The notes: generated by a model from the letters alone, not told the origin. A stretch of 64,000 nt of DNA from Liolophura sinensis (GCF_032854445.1 NC_088295.1:13131385-13195384), one strand, 5' to 3'; positions 10,600-23,699 are shown, numbered from the stretch's first letter. Made by a program: numbers and translations.

Positions 10600-13500
10600 C
10601 TAGTCATCCTTCTTGTAGGCCACCATGGCATCTACTTTATGTATTGTAGTGGTGAAGGACCTCAGACGAACTTCTTGCGAGTTGGCTATAAACTGAGGAC
10701 CAGACTCTCCCCATGAGTCTGGAGTATCAAAGTCTTTATCTGTATACACTAGCAAGTCAAATGAACCTGAAACATGAAATGTAAAACGTAAAGCAAATAT
10801 CACAAACTAACACTAATTTACTCTGGTCACTCATGGTGGGGGCTTACTGCCTCGAGAGTCAGGAGCTATGATTTACTCTGGTCACTCCCGGTGGGGGCTT
10901 ACTGCTTCAGCTGTACCTGAGAGTCAGGAACTGTGATTTACTCTGGTCACTCTCAGTGGGGGCTTACTGCCTCAGCTGTACCTAGAGTCAGGGGCTGTGA
11001 TTTACTCTGGTCACTCCCGGTGGGGGCTTACTGCTTCAGCTGTACCTAAGAGTCAGGGGCTGTGATTTACTCTGGTCACTCCCGGTGGGAGCCCACTGCT
11101 TCAGCTGTGATTTACTCTGGTCAGTCCAATTTCCTCCACCCACAAACCTGACCGCCAGTATTTACATGAACAAAATTCTTGAGTAAAGTATTAAACACCA
11201 GTCGAATAAATGTAATTATCTTCAAACTTCAAGATGTTACTTTGAGACACCATCTCCTGTATACTGTTTTAGGCAACACAATATTCTGACATACTGATGA
11301 AAATCTTAACATACTTGTTCTTGATTTGATTACAACTCAGATGAACAGATGCTGTCATAACAAGTCAAATTTGTGCCCTTGCAGAATTAGCTGATCCATA
11401 CCAACTGTAATATCCAACAATACCCAACCCTCCCACCCCAGTAGAATCTGCTAGAAAGATAAAGCAAGTTCAGTTAATAGGGAAAAAGTAAATTAGTCTC
11501 TGATAACAGTTTGTTAAAGTATACGTTGTCTACATTTATTTTAGTGTTCATATCTGAAAACTGAGACCATTTCTGAACAACTTTTTTATTTTATTCACAG
11601 TTTTCTTACATATTCCCTATCTGCATGGCGCATGAATTACACCAGGCTGCTGTTGGAGAAAATGTGTTTGACAGAACAGCAAGAGTAGCCAGAGACTCTG
11701 ACCTGGATCATATGATCAAAGCAATGATCAGATTAAACATGAATGAAAAAATATGAATAAGTCATTTAATCTAAAATGTACCACAAAAGAAGCCATCAAG
11801 AGTACACTGAAAGCACTAATATTCAGTAATACCACGCTTGGGACTGAACCTCAAAAGGAACATTTGAACTGAACAGCACTAGAACTGTATAACTAGAAAT
11901 GTCATCTAAGCAACTTTAAAATTGTGTACTTTACAATTTAGGCTTATTCATCTTAAAATCGATAAGTTTCTTGGGTGCATTACAATTTGTCAACTATGAG
12001 TTTTGAGAATTTCAAAAATGTCAGTTACATATCTTGGTACAATTTTAGTTAATGTATTCTTAAATTCTTAAAATTAAAGTTAAAAAAATATATATATACA
12101 TACATACACATTTTTGTACACCTTTTGAGGTTCATACAGATGATGGGCCCATTGGTCTTTCATTCTAAGAACTTACATGCCTCTTCCAGAAGGGGTAAAA
12201 ATGTAACTGTAGCTGTTATCTGTCGTATCACATCACAAATCTCCTTTTTGATGTCTTTTTCAGATTTCTCTCTTGGTGCACTAAAACAAAGCAAGAGACT
12301 GCTAGTTTTAACTTATTATTTAGAATTGTACTGTAATAAGTTGAAAACACTTGGCCTCCAAAGAAAATTCAAACAAATGGTTTTACTCCAGATGAGATTA
12401 ATTCCAACCCAGCACCAAAAAAACTTTATATCACTGTTAACACCTTTTTCATGAGTCCGACTGATAGAGATAGTACCTGTTCTCTGTTACTGTTTTATCA
12501 CATTCCACATCAAACTGCCATCTTTCCAAAACCTCATTGGTGTCCACACTAGCGATAACGACCACAAGCTTCTTAACGGTCATTTTATACAACCACTCTG
12601 AAATTCAGACATACAAAAACCAATTATAATTAACAAAAACTTAAGGCGTGTTAAGGTTGTCTGTTCCACAGTTGTGTTGTCCAAAATGTCGAATGTAATA
12701 GTACTAACCAAACAACTTTTACAAAAAAAAATATTGATAAAATGAGATTCACCTGTCTGAAAAGATGTATAACAGGTTAGCATAATACTATGTCCTTTAC
12801 CATCATTACACCAATGCTGCAGTCATAATTATGCAAAATGCATCGCTTGAAAAAAGCAAGATTCTTGATGTAATATAGTACCACACTACTTATTGATAAA
12901 TAACCAGACATACATAAAAAAATATTTTAAAAGAGTAATATGCCTGATTTATCATACTCCACAGTATAGTATAAATTTCTATGCATAACAAGTTATATTT
13001 CAAACTAATAATATTCACCTCCATTAATACCCTGTCTCTCACTCTTCATTAATACTATTAAGACCATTTACCTTTGATATGGCCTAATACTTCGGCCAAG
13101 TATTTCTTGAGCACCTGATCTGTTGACACAAGTAGTGTCAAGCCATATTTCTGTTCTCTCGTAAATGTCTCTGGTGGATAAATTCCTCGCTGGTACAGAA
13201 TGCTATTAATCCCATATTCTGGAATACAAACAACTTATGTAATGTGGTGCCTATGACAGCACTGTGTATGTCAAAGAAAAACAACACGTGAAAAAGTCAT
13301 CAACAAAACAACTAGATAAGACATGATGATGACAGATCAGGGTCTACAGGTAGCATTTAAATACCCACACCATCTACCTCTCTCGTTTGATCATTGCTGA
13401 TTGAGAAGCATACAGATTATAAAGGCTAGACAGCCAATAAATACGACTGGATAAACACGAAGGTTGTTAGGAATAGGTCTGTTAGACCTTACACTAGCTC

Positions 13501-14156
13501 TATGGGGCTATGTTTATGTAGAAATACAGCCCTATATGCAAGCATATACGTATATCAAACGCAGATATGGACAGGGATTTTGGACAACCATGTCATACAG
13601 CAGACAACACCATTATGTTGAGGACAGCACAATGAAAACTGAGGACTGCAGGGTAAGTGAATGCTTGTATATAGGGCCACGTATATGTACAAACACAGAG
13701 CTGGCCCTAACCATGGAGATAAATATGCCTAAGTTACCTTGCATCTGTTCATCATACAACGTTTAATTCATGATTAGACCACTGTTCTTCGCCAGCTCCT
13801 CACTCAGACACTGACGTCATATCCTTTGCCCCTTAACGATAACGCATCCTCAGCTTCACTACCCTCAAGATGGGCCAGCACTAGATACTAACCCTACCAC
13901 GAAGATACTCATATCACTTATCAGTCTCATCCTTACGGCTTTCCTCAAATTACCCTTTAAACAACAACAACATTCTGCTGCCGTCGATATGGTGTCTTTT
14001 TTCAGCAACATCACATTGTCATCACGTAAAAGTAATCACCACGACGAGGTTAATCAAACGAAAACACCCGACGCACTTACCAAAGAATTCTGCGACAATA
14101 TCTGTCGATCCTCTCAAAGTTATCGCATTCTTGGATGCTACTTTCGTACCCGCCAT
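10600..14156 (-). CDS. MAD2L1: MAD2L1, mitotic spindle assembly checkpoint protein MAD2A (complete, 5 exons)
   Basis: Exons, in transcription order, are 14081-14156, 13072-13218, 12477-12597, 12177-12280 and 10600-10766. They join without a frame break into 204 codons, and animal MAD2A is about 205. Recognised pieces: ITLRGSTDIVAEFF (residues 12-25), YGINSILYQRGIYPPE, KYGLTLLVSTD, ERWQFDVECDKT, VIRQITATVTFLPLLEE, and the C-terminal SFDLLVYTDKDF ... EVRLRSFTTTIHKVDAMVAYK. This is one HORMA domain including the C-terminal 'safety belt' that closes round the MAD1 or CDC20 peptide. From the family: at unattached kinetochores MAD2 changes from open to closed form and helps inhibit the APC/C-CDC20 ubiquitin ligase. 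Introns have GT-AG ends. The last intron (10767-12176) carries a minisatellite and a SINE tail. The start is the first ATG, and it gives the family's N-terminal length. Confidence 0.97.
10817..11130 (+). repeat. Minisatellite in MAD2L1 intron 4 (~65-bp units)
   Basis: Five units plus a partial sixth each start 'tttactctggtcact'. Starts lie at 10817, 10872, 10937, 11001, 11066 and 11111, so lengths are about 55, 65, 64, 65 and 45. The body reads 'ggtgggggcttactgc-tcagctgtacct-agagtcagg'. It is followed at once by a SINE-like tail, suggesting the unit arose from SINE sequence. Confidence 0.92.
11131..11215 (+). repeat. SINE 3' fragment abutting the minisatellite
   Basis: It contains 'tttcctccacccacaaacctgaccgcc', then 'ttcttgagtaaagtattaaacacca' and 'gaataaat'. 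This is the main SINE's 3' half, diverged. Confidence 0.65.
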
Positions 14157-15085
14157 CTTTTTTGAAGTAGCGGTAATATACAGCGCCGCCTGTTGCTTGC
14201 TAAAAGTAATGCACTTCTAGGGGAGACAACCACTGCTGACAAAAAAATTATATTTTCCACAAGTTAACACATCATAGTTTCACATAGGTCACACTATCGT
14301 TACGTTTGCTCTTTAAATTAAAAAAAATGCTCATTAACAAAGTAAATAAAGCAAAACATCGCTTAGCTAACCTATGCAAGTGTACTTTAAAAAATAGACG
14401 CTAATAACATTTAAGACTTTTGTACATTAGCATTCACGGTACATGTATTTCTGCTTTCACTGGTATATAGAACAACGTCGCATTTCTGTTCATGAGTTCA
14501 GGTGCCAGTTTACCAGGGTTCCCTTGTCTGTTTTTTTTTTTTTTTGGTATTTATTTATTATTTGGTCGACGTGAAAGCACCTGGTGTGTGTGTGTGTATA
14601 TTGGGTGCATTTATGACGTGGAATTTAAACACCTTTAGACCACTTACAAAAAAAAGCTTTGATTGGCTTTATCATAACGTGTTAATTGTAAATACGTAGG
14701 TTAATGGATACATGAAAAGGAACTATAAAACAAAGATTATGTTCCTATGCCAAATGAAAAAAAATTGTTTGTACTGTTATGTGTCATGATCAGCTGCACA
14801 TTAAGAAAACCAAGGCGTTTCATGTATCATTTAAGGAAACTGATGATGAGAAACATCAGCAGCTCTTCTCTTATCCACTATTTTATGTCTCCATCTATCT
14901 ACCTTATGGCTGGACATAGGCACCTTCATAATAGTTGTGGCATATTAAAAGTTGACGTTGTTGAATAACGTGTTTTATTCCATCTGGAAATGAACTAATG
15001 AACTGAAAACTGAAAAATCAGTCACCCGTGGCTTAATTGGAGGCACTGTGATCAAACCAAATGCGCATAAAGTTCAACATGGACA
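14157..15085. other. Upstream side of MAD2L1
   Basis: The MAD2L1 promoter should lie just to the right of 14,156. I see no clear TATA box. A poly-T run lies at about 14530-14546 and a short TG run near 14585. Nothing else recognisable. Confidence 0.4.
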
Positions 15086-15292
15086 GCAGGGGACTGTTTC
15101 TCAAAGACATCGAAACGTTACGCCGGCCTACTAGCTTATCATCATCACGTCGTGTACTGACGGAATACACCGCCTTTGTATTTGCGACCGGTGTAACGTT
15201 ATAACCGTTTTGAGAACCAGAAGCCATTTTCACAAAACTTCGATATTCATATTTCTTGCAACTATTTTCGTAAAAGACGCTGTCTGGGTTAA

Positions 15293-15312
15293 GCCCCGTT
15301 CCCACGTAGACG
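15293..15312 (+). repeat. Left terminal inverted repeat of the Harbinger element
   Basis: Matches the right tip (34498-34517, reversed) at 19 of 20 positions. Preceded by TAA. Confidence 0.65.
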
Positions 15313-16799
15313 AATTATTGCGAATGTAATTCGAGAGCATTCTTAAATGTTTTTTAGAGAGTCGCAGTTAATTCGTGAACAAATTCGCGAACATTCGTAA
15401 AAAATGGTGAGGCTCTTTTCAACATTTTGGAAATTTTGGAAATGTTTCAAAATTTCGCAATCAGTTATAAATTCTTAAAAGTTCGTATGTTGTTGTAAAT
15501 AATTCTTAAGCATTCTTAATGTATCGTAATTATGACGTAAAAGTTTCTTTAACATTTTTGAAGTGAATTTATTCTTAAAATTTTAGGAAGATTCCGCATC
15601 ACAGTAGGAAGAGTTAAGACATTAAGACATGTTCTCAATAATTCGTAAGACACTTGAGAATTATTTACGAACATATACGACCAATTGAGAATGTCGCGAA
15701 TAAGTCGTTGCTTTCCTACATAAATTTCTAATCTTTCTCAAAACATACACGAACTTCTGCGAATTCATTTGCGGCATTTCAAGAATAGTTCAAGAATATT
15801 AGCATGTTTTTACGGCAAGTTAAGAACATTTAAGAACAATCTCCCAATATACGAATTGTACACCAATGGATTTGTGACAATAGGACGCTTCATGCAGCAC
15901 GTAGTTAGAGGTTATGAATACATCTTATGTCGTGATGCTCAGTCTCATTTCACTCAATATTTCATATTGTTCACTTCTACTAATAAAATGGCTGCAAAGG
16001 TAGGGATAAAACGTTATATTATTTTACTGCGGAGTTCTAAGCGATGTCTCGTAAGTAGAAACCACACTGTCAGGGGCGTCGCCAGGGGGTGGGGTAGTGG
16101 GGGGGGAGGGTTCGCCCGGTGCGAACGACCCCCCTTTCTGGGTGGGGAAAAAAGAAAAGAAAAAAAAAACCAAGAGAAGAGAAAGACAAGGAAAAGAAAA
16201 CCCAGGCCATTTAGTAAGTGGGGACCGATAATGGGACCATGTCATTAGGGTATAGGCCTAACTAACAGAATTCCGGTCCTTTATGAGTTAATATAGAGTT
16301 GCCTCAATGCAGGAAATAATAATATAATCGACTGATGCCGCATCTTATCACATCGTTGTCCTGGGTCTGCAAAACTACTGTCTTCAGCAAAGGGGAATAA
16401 CTTCGTCAAAGACGAGTTTCACTACACGCAATGCTTAAAACGAACCAGTGCTGAAATCAGACACATGCGATCAGCTTTTTTTCGTCCAAAGATGCCAGGC
16501 CCTGATATACGGCGGTTCTTCATAACTAATGAAGGTTAGGTTTCTATCAAAAATCTAGTACAGCAAGATACATGAATTGCAATGCATAGCGGCAAGTGTG
16601 ACACACAATTACTTAAATGTTGTTGTTGTAAACGAAGCCATGCTACACCAATACTCTTTCTAGTTGAGTCATTTTTTAATAAAAACGAGTTAACACATAC
16701 CTATAACAGAAAAGTCAAATCTGTGACGACAGTGTGATAACTGGAGAATAGAGAAATACTGAATTACGTAATGAACAGCTCTGTCAGCTGCCGCTTTTA

Positions 16800-16931
16800 G
16801 CCAGAAAGCTGTCAGATGCCTTACTCTGTGCACTCCGATTTCTCCCAACCATAAACGTGACAAGTCGTCATATGAGTAAAACCAAAGTCGGAATAAGGCG
16901 TTAATCAATCAGTCAATCAATCAATCAATAT
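16800..16931 (+). repeat. Diverged SINE tail inside the hAT element
   Basis: 'gatttctcccaaccataa', later 'gtcgtcatatgagtaaa', then 'ggcgttaatcaatcagtcaatcaatcaat'. This is the same 3' plan as the main SINE family, strongly diverged. Confidence 0.5.
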
Positions 16932-17239
16932 TACCTGGAACATAACTGAAGTAGACCCTACAATCTATTTGTTAAAAGAGTGAAAGAAGTGAAGAATTGC
17001 AGATTTTTATGTGACGCCACATTGAAAATATTTTCCCGTGGCTATAATAGAAAATGTTCACCAGGAATCAGTTATGGCTCTATAATAAACGATGTCATTA
17101 AATGCTGATGAAATTTGCTGATGAAATAGGTCCTTTTTTATTTACCCTAATTTCACACGACTATTGGTAGTCCTATGAACGTGACATTTTTGACCAGTGC
17201 AGTGCAGTATCATTCGAGTTATCTCGCCACAATCAACCC

Positions 17240-17241
<2 letters not shown>

Positions 17242-17289
<48 letters not shown>
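17242..17289. repeat. (CA)n microsatellite
   Basis: About 24 uninterrupted CA dinucleotides. Confidence 0.98.
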
Positions 17290-17291
<2 letters not shown>

Positions 17292-17439
17292 TAACTTTAA
17301 TTGATATGGAGTTAAGTTATAAAAATTTTGAACATGAGACATGTGTATGTCTTCTGCGCCCACAGATAAGCAAATTCCTATGCATGTTAACATTGCAGTT
17401 CCTTCTTCTTCAAAATAGTCCGAAGAATTAGACGAGCTG

Positions 17440-19563
17440 GCATCTGTTGATACCGGCAGTACAATCCGACTGAGTTATGACGTTGGCAAGGTGTTGGCCG
17501 GAGGGGATTTATTGAAGGCAGATAACGTGGAACTGGCTTGTCAAAGCCTGGAAAATATCAGAAAAATATGGAATATTAGTAAGTCACTTTCAACCTGATC
17601 ATGCATTCCAATTCCCCACTACCAAACAACATGGATGCAACAGAAGGTGCAGGTTAGACTACTTGGATTCAAACTTTAAATATAGCCAGTTTGTTGGCGG
17701 CATTTTCTGCCTACCATGCTCATTACCAACTTCCCAGGACAAGCGAAAATCGCTACAGTACTTTGTCAACAAGGGGTGTCAACAAGGGGATTTGAAAAAC
17801 AGGAGAAGATTGTACCTCGTCTGATAAACCACGAGCTTTAAAACCGTGCAGAAAAGTACCGGGACATACTCCTGTGCATTGCCCAAGCTGTCCACTTCTG
17901 TGGTAGGCAAGGCATTGCCCTACCTGGACACAGAGAAGACGTTCTAGAAACAGACCCATACCAGAACCCAGGAAATTTTATCGCCTTCCTACGCCAGTTT
18001 GCAGAGGAAGACGAATTGCTGAAGGGCCACACGACAGAGCCTGCGGCCCGAAATGTGACATATCTAAAAGCCGAATCACAAAATGAAATGATACATGTGA
18101 TAGGTCACAGTATTATGCAAGCCGACATTAAAGAGGAAATCAAAAACGCTGGGTTTCACACTCTTATGGTAGATGAGGTGACATCCAGCAACGACGAACT
18201 CATGTCCGTATGTATTCGCTTCGTTGATTCCCAAAATCAGATTGGAGAAGAATTTTGGGGGTTTCTGGACCTCCATAGGATCACGGGCGAATCCAGCAGA
18301 GCTATCCTGGATTTTTACAGTAAGGTAGGATTGGATATTCAAATGTTGCTTGGACAGTGCTTTGATGGCTGCTCTAGTATGTCAAGCATGGAGAAAGGTG
18401 TGCTGGTCTAATTCTAAAACAAGCGCCTCTTGCTACCTACACGCACTGTAACGCTCATGTTTTGAATCTTTCAATCGCTACCAGCTGTCAGGACATTAAC
18501 ATCCAACACGTTCTCGCCACGATAACAAATATAGCTATATTTATCAATTATTCTCCCAAACGCGAGAGCCTGTTAGAGATGGCTACCTGGCTCTACCCTT
18601 CCTTGTGGAGTGTTTCGAGATCATTAATGGTACACACCCTGACCTCGCTGCATTTGAAGACGAATTCGTTCAAGGATGGGATAAGGGGTCGAAGCGAGAA
18701 GCCACTGTGCGTCTCAAGGCCGTGACAGATTTTGGTTTCATCGTCACTCTTGTGACCCTTTACCATTTCCTCCATCCTCCATGATCTCACGCAGAGGATA
18801 CAGGGTCAAACGATGGATATCATCAAAGCCTTTCAGAATGTAGAGGAAACTAACTTGAAAGTGGTTCGGGATGATGTTGACGAGCAATTTCACACTGTCT
18901 ACACCCAAGCGGTCAGATTAGCAGAGAAAGTATTTGTGATGCCAACAATGCCACGCGTTGCTTGCCGCCAGAAAAATCGCCAGAATCCTCCTGCTGACAA
19001 CCCTGAAGAATACTTCCTCAGGACAGTAGCTAACAGTCTCCTTGATTCTCTCATCATGGAATTGCAAACGCGATTTGGCCCAATGTCTCAGATGACGTCT
19101 AAACTGCTTTTCCTGGTGCCTTCTGTACTCTGCGACCCCACAACGGATACGAAAATCGCACAAGATATCATTAACAAGTACAAAGGCGATCTACCAAGTC
19201 CGCATCTCACAGATATCGAAATTCTGTGTTGGAAAAGCAAGTGGGGTCGTCATCCAGAACAGGATCGGCCGAATAGTCTTGCAAATGCCCTGGGATACTG
19301 CGATGAGAATTATCCTAACCTGTCTGTCCTACTTCAAATCACTGCTACGATGGGGGTTACATCCGCAGAGTGTGAGCGTTCCTTCTCGACAATGCGCCGC
19401 CTGAGAAGGTATCTTCGAGCAACCATGCGTTCACCACGATTGTCCTGCCTGGCGTTGATGAATATCCATTATGGACACCCAGTAAATTACAAGAGAGCAG
19501 TTGACCTCTTTTTGCGTCTCTATCCGCGCAAGATACGGCAGACAAACCTTCTGTTCAGTTGAA
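17440..19563 (+). pseudogene. hAT transposase relic (zinc-finger MYM1/P52rIPK-like)
   Basis: Frames on the plus strand recall the hAT proteins annotated as ZMYM1-like or '52 kDa repressor'. The early part has a TTF-type zinc-finger remnant (FVGGIFCLPC near 17.69 kb) and 'LLCIAQAVHFCGRQGIALPGH' spread over 17.87-17.93 kb. The catalytic core has HTLMVDEVTS (first acidic residue) and GQCFDGCSSMS (second), near 18.15-18.39 kb. The C-terminal dimerisation segment has TSAECERSFSTMRRL and LALMNIHYG near 19.36-19.47 kb, ending at a stop at 19561-19563. The longest intact frame is 18813-19562 (249 codons). The coding line is broken by a stop near 17.60 kb, by stops and a frame change near 17.8 kb, by a stop or frame change at about 18.41 kb, and again between 18.6 and 18.8 kb. 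It cannot encode a whole transposase. Confidence 0.85.
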
Positions 19564-21412
19564 GGCGATACAGATACATTTGCAACGTGAAGCCGAATGT
19601 CACAAAACCCATTCACATTGGACACCCATTCAGTTTTTGGGCTGAGAACAATATCAAAGAATTAAACAAAAGTAACTGCTTATACGTGCATGTATTATAA
19701 GTATAATAGGAGGCTTACACGTCCACTCTAAACTGTTCTGTTGAAATAATTCCTTTCTAAATGCTACAAACATGTACACGCAGCAATTCTGTTCCAAGCT
19801 CAAAACTGATAAGGAGACTGTTTTGCTTGTGATTTACTCATACATCTGCGGTGAACGTACTTGACTAATATTTCTATACAGTCACGTAAACATGGCTGTT
19901 TTGTTAAGCTTGCTGTTGCATGAAATAATGTCTCTGCCTTATATACATGTAGTTGTGTAAATGTCGGAAGTAATAAAACGTGGACGTTAGGGTATATGTC
20001 TTCGAAATGTATTCTAAAACCTCACACATTTCCTTTATGTCGCGTATTTAGGTCTTTTACCTGCATATGATTTGTCGACAAATTGTACACAGATTTCGTG
20101 TCACATGTTGGGTTCCGGCTTATGTACCAACACAGGTGGTGTGTAATTACACTCCGTTATACTTTCTTTTAATCACAATTAATGTCAGGTGAAGATAAGA
20201 ACATTTCTGTAACTGATCTGTTTAATACGGGTACCGCTTTAATTTGATCAGTTTGTCTCCAGTGTGCTGTGAAATTGCACCAGTGGTGAAATAGAAGTGG
20301 TGAAAAAATAATGAAAGTCAAAAAACAACATATTTGCAGAATTTACACGTATTTCAGTTTGAAATTTTGGTCTTGTTTATTGCCCGGAAATCACCAGATT
20401 GCGCCCCCTACCATCTAAGAACCCAAGGGCTTCCGGGGCCTAGGCGGCCCCTGGACCCTTGCCTTATTGGCGGGGATAGTCGACCCCCCCCACCCTCTTC
20501 AGAAATCCTGGCCAAGCCTAGGTGAAGATGGCTGCCACCGAATAACATGACTACAGCTAGCGGAAAGTTCAAACCGGTGCGCAAGTTGTACGGATGATCA
20601 TCACATGAGCAATTATTCATAAGGTTATGCAATTCTGTAGACTTTTCTATTACTTTCAACGAGCTAAATGGTTCGCTCTATCTTGAATTTTGTTATGACT
20701 TGGTATTACCACTAGTGCACAAGTCGTTTTCAATGCAGCTATGTGACGATATGTTTCACTGAATTGTCGTACAATTATACCTAGATATTAGACTTAGATA
20801 TATCTGTTAATTCAGCTGTCGTGGTTCACATCAAAATTGCCCGATTAGGATTTCTTGTTTCTAGTACCATTTAATGGTTACTGATTTACACAATTAATAT
20901 TTGTGTATTTAGGTAGACACAGATTCCTTGACTGCATGATGTACCGGTATTTTGGGCTGGATACCCCGTTCATCTCCTGGTGTGTTCCTGATCAACAGGG
21001 GTAATTAAGTTTATCACGATTTGTCTGATAATTTCTTTATTATATCGTTTGCAACAATGTTGCTATACTTTTATGTGTTCGGCTTTATAATTTGCGGTGA
21101 GAAAATATAATGGTGCGCGCACTTTGCCAAGCGTTTACCGTGTATAACTGTATATACGATAATAACTAGTAACCAGCCCTCGGAGTTAAAGATATTTAAA
21201 TGTGCAGTATTTTCTAATCTACACGAAATGTTCACTGCTTATGTTTCATATGAACATATCTGTGTAACATTACTTATGCTACATTCTGTGTTTATATTCA
21301 TAGAGTTATTCACAGGGCCAGTGAACAAAATTATACACATGAAGGCCTCGCCACCACAAATCGTGTGTGTTTTGTTCATTTCCCACGTCACATTTGCTTT
21401 CTGTTTCAGAGG

Positions 21413-21590
21413 ATCAGCTCAACACATTCTTTACGTCCATGAAGACCAGATATATCCAGATCAGGAAGGTCTGAGCAAGCGGATGTGGAACTCACTGAGA
21501 GGGAGTAGTATATATTCAACTCATTTGCATTTCTCCACACAAATGTCACCAGGAGCAAGAGCCACAAATCTTCCAAGGTTGGCATACTAC
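21413..21590 (+). pseudogene. Harbinger Myb/SANT-like accessory protein, first piece
   Basis: After a splice-acceptor-like 'tttctgtttcag' the sequence reads DQLNTFFTSMKTRYIQIRK. After a frame change it reads LTERE and FNSFAFLHTNVTRSKSHKSS. This recalls the MADF/Myb-SANT-like DNA-binding protein that PIF/Harbinger elements carry beside the nuclease, typically '..RTRYGKL.. LTxRxQWIxxxFAFLxxHI'. It is broken by at least one frameshift and one stop. The identification rests on memory of the motif. Confidence 0.4.
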
Positions 21591-22100
21591 ACATCATTTT
21601 AAATATTTCTTTTCCAAATTTTATAAATATAATATTTAAATTTCTAAAATAATTCACCCCGCTTTTGGAACTTATCCCAGCCATGTATAAAATGAAAACA
21701 AGGAAATACAATCATTTTTACAGCATCATGTACATTTACACAAATTTACATTTTAATAATTATTTACAAAGAAAATCGATAATTTCAATAATTTCTGTAA
21801 TTGATCATTTAAAATCATGAACAAATGTTTCCTTCCTGTTGACTTTGTGCCACTGCCACTGGACAAGATACCTGCAACATACAAAACACAAACAATGTGT
21901 TACTATTGTAGCGGGATTTAAGGAAGTATGATTTAAGAAATAAATTTAGCGTAGGGAAGTTTCATATGTTCATGTTTTAATGAATTTTCCGGGAATTTTT
22001 GTTGATGGTTATCTGAGGCCATACTGGTTAATTTAAGAAGTCAATATTTGCCAGTGTAGCCTTTATTTATTCTCGTAGGAAGTTTTAAAGTTAAGTTTCA

Positions 22101-23501
22101 TGGACGAGTGATGTGGTTGTTGTTGTATCGGCGTTCCTACATATTTGGGATAATTCTAAGTATTTTTCAGCAATGTAGTGATGATAAGGTAGAAATTACG
22201 AAATTCTATGTCATTGCCCTTCTTTACCTTTACCTTCTATTTTCGTTCTTGTTTCACTCAGAAAATATGACATTTATTGTCCTTAGTCCAACCTCGAAAG
22301 CAGAAGTTTGTGTTGCCGCCATTTTTGTACATTTATAGTAATTAGGGTGTCTATAGAAGGCGCATTTACAGGCTTTTAGAAATCGTACCAGGATTTTCAC
22401 ACCACAGTTTGAAAAGGAATTTATCATTTAATACCCTTGTGTGGAAACCGGTTATACTTTTTTAGTAATATGGATGAAAATATGGACTTTTCAGACATTG
22501 GCATGCACACTTTGGCTTCAAAGCAAAGCCATTATTTTGGAGTTCTTGGTTGCGATCGTGATGACGCCATCGTGTCATCTGTGTTTACAAACTTTCAAAA
22601 TTGCTCTTCTGACCAATCAGAGTCTCCTAATTTGGTTCATTGCTCTGCCCACACCATGTGGAAATCTATAAATAGGCTGATTTTTCAGCGTCTGCAGATG
22701 GCCTTGGAATCTCCCAGGACTTGACACCAAATTGCTGATAAAAATTCTCAGTAAGTAGCTATTTTATTAAGAGTGGGAAAATTCTTGTACCCTGAATTGG
22801 GAAACACTCCGAGTATCGGAAATAGTGATTTGTGATCCAGTTTAAGAATTCAGAGACAGTTGACACTAGGTGGGAACCAGTCCCAGGAAGCCGGAAATAC
22901 AATGTCAAAAATCTGGGAATTTTCCCAGTCCCAAAATTCTGGGACTCTCCAGTTTCACGAAACCTGAGAATCCAGCTCCAGTCACGTACAAGTGGAAATT
23001 ATCTGAGATATCGAAAGTGAACCACAGAAACTGTGGAGACAAGACAAACTTTGAGACAAGAGTCTCACGAGACTGTCTGTGCCGTGTATTGTGTTTAACT
23101 GGGACTCTCTCCCATATGACTCTTACCTGAATCTGCCCCATATAACACTCAACTGTTTGGTACTTGTTTTAACTGCTGGTTCCTCCCTCATCATAATAAA
23201 TATTCATCGTCTGATCCACTGATAAGCTGTTGTTGGAGAACTTTCATTTCGTATAAGAATCCCGAATCTCATGTACAAGTCATACTGATAACACCCCGAG
23301 TTCAGGAAATGTTATGAAATCGGATCCAAATAGTAGCGGCGTCTCCGGGTTCAGGGGAGAGAACATTATTCATTTAACAGGCTTTAAACAGGATTAAAGT
23401 GATTGAATGGTGTCGCACTTCACAGGTACCTGTATACTTGGGGAGAAGACACCATAAGAAACGAAATCACATAAGAGAAATACAACAATTGAACCTCTAC
23501 A
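22101..23501 (+). repeat. Left LTR of the Ty3-like fossil
   Basis: About 1.4 kb, from 'tggacgagtgatg' to '...acctctaca'. It matches the right LTR along its whole length. Confidence 0.9.
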
Positions 23502-23699
23502 TCTGGTGGCAGCCGTTTGGATTTTTATGCACTCATACTCGGAGAACAGAACTGTTACAGCTGTATAAATTATCTGGAACTCTTTGGATCAGTATCATGG
23601 AACGTGATACAGATCTCTGTGCAGTGGTGATGACATATCATTTCGTCGTCGATCTGAAACCATTAATGATAGGCATCCAAGGTCATCTCCGTCTCCGTG

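Larger units (their letters stand above)
16071..20522 (+). mobile_element. hAT DNA transposon (ZMYM/52K-repressor-like lineage), decayed
   Basis: The left end CAGGGGCGTCGCCAGG is a classic hAT tip, followed by G-rich sequence with 'gggttcgcccggtgcgaacg'. The right end, 'cttcagaaatcctggccaag', resembles the usual hAT terminus 'aaatcctgg..' after a C/G-rich stretch (20400-20500). Between them lies a hAT transposase relic. The 8-bp flanks (cacactgt left, tgaagatg right) do not match, so no target duplication is visible. Either the right end has diverged or the element has been rearranged. A SINE-like tail (16.8-16.93 kb) and a (CA)n tract sit inside it. Confidence 0.7.

Noticed and set aside
11580-11760. 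Possible extra exon in MAD2L1 intron 4 (after 'tttattttattcacag')
   Set aside because: The five-exon model already closes in frame at the family length, and this segment has no similarity to MAD2.
15769-16248. Open frame of 159 codons, plus strand
   Set aside because: It runs across the Harbinger left arm into the hAT G-rich tip, a chance join of two repeats.
18016-19562. hAT frames as a domesticated host gene
   Set aside because: Several frame changes and stops break the line, and the element still has its tips. It is a decayed transposon, not a gene under selection.
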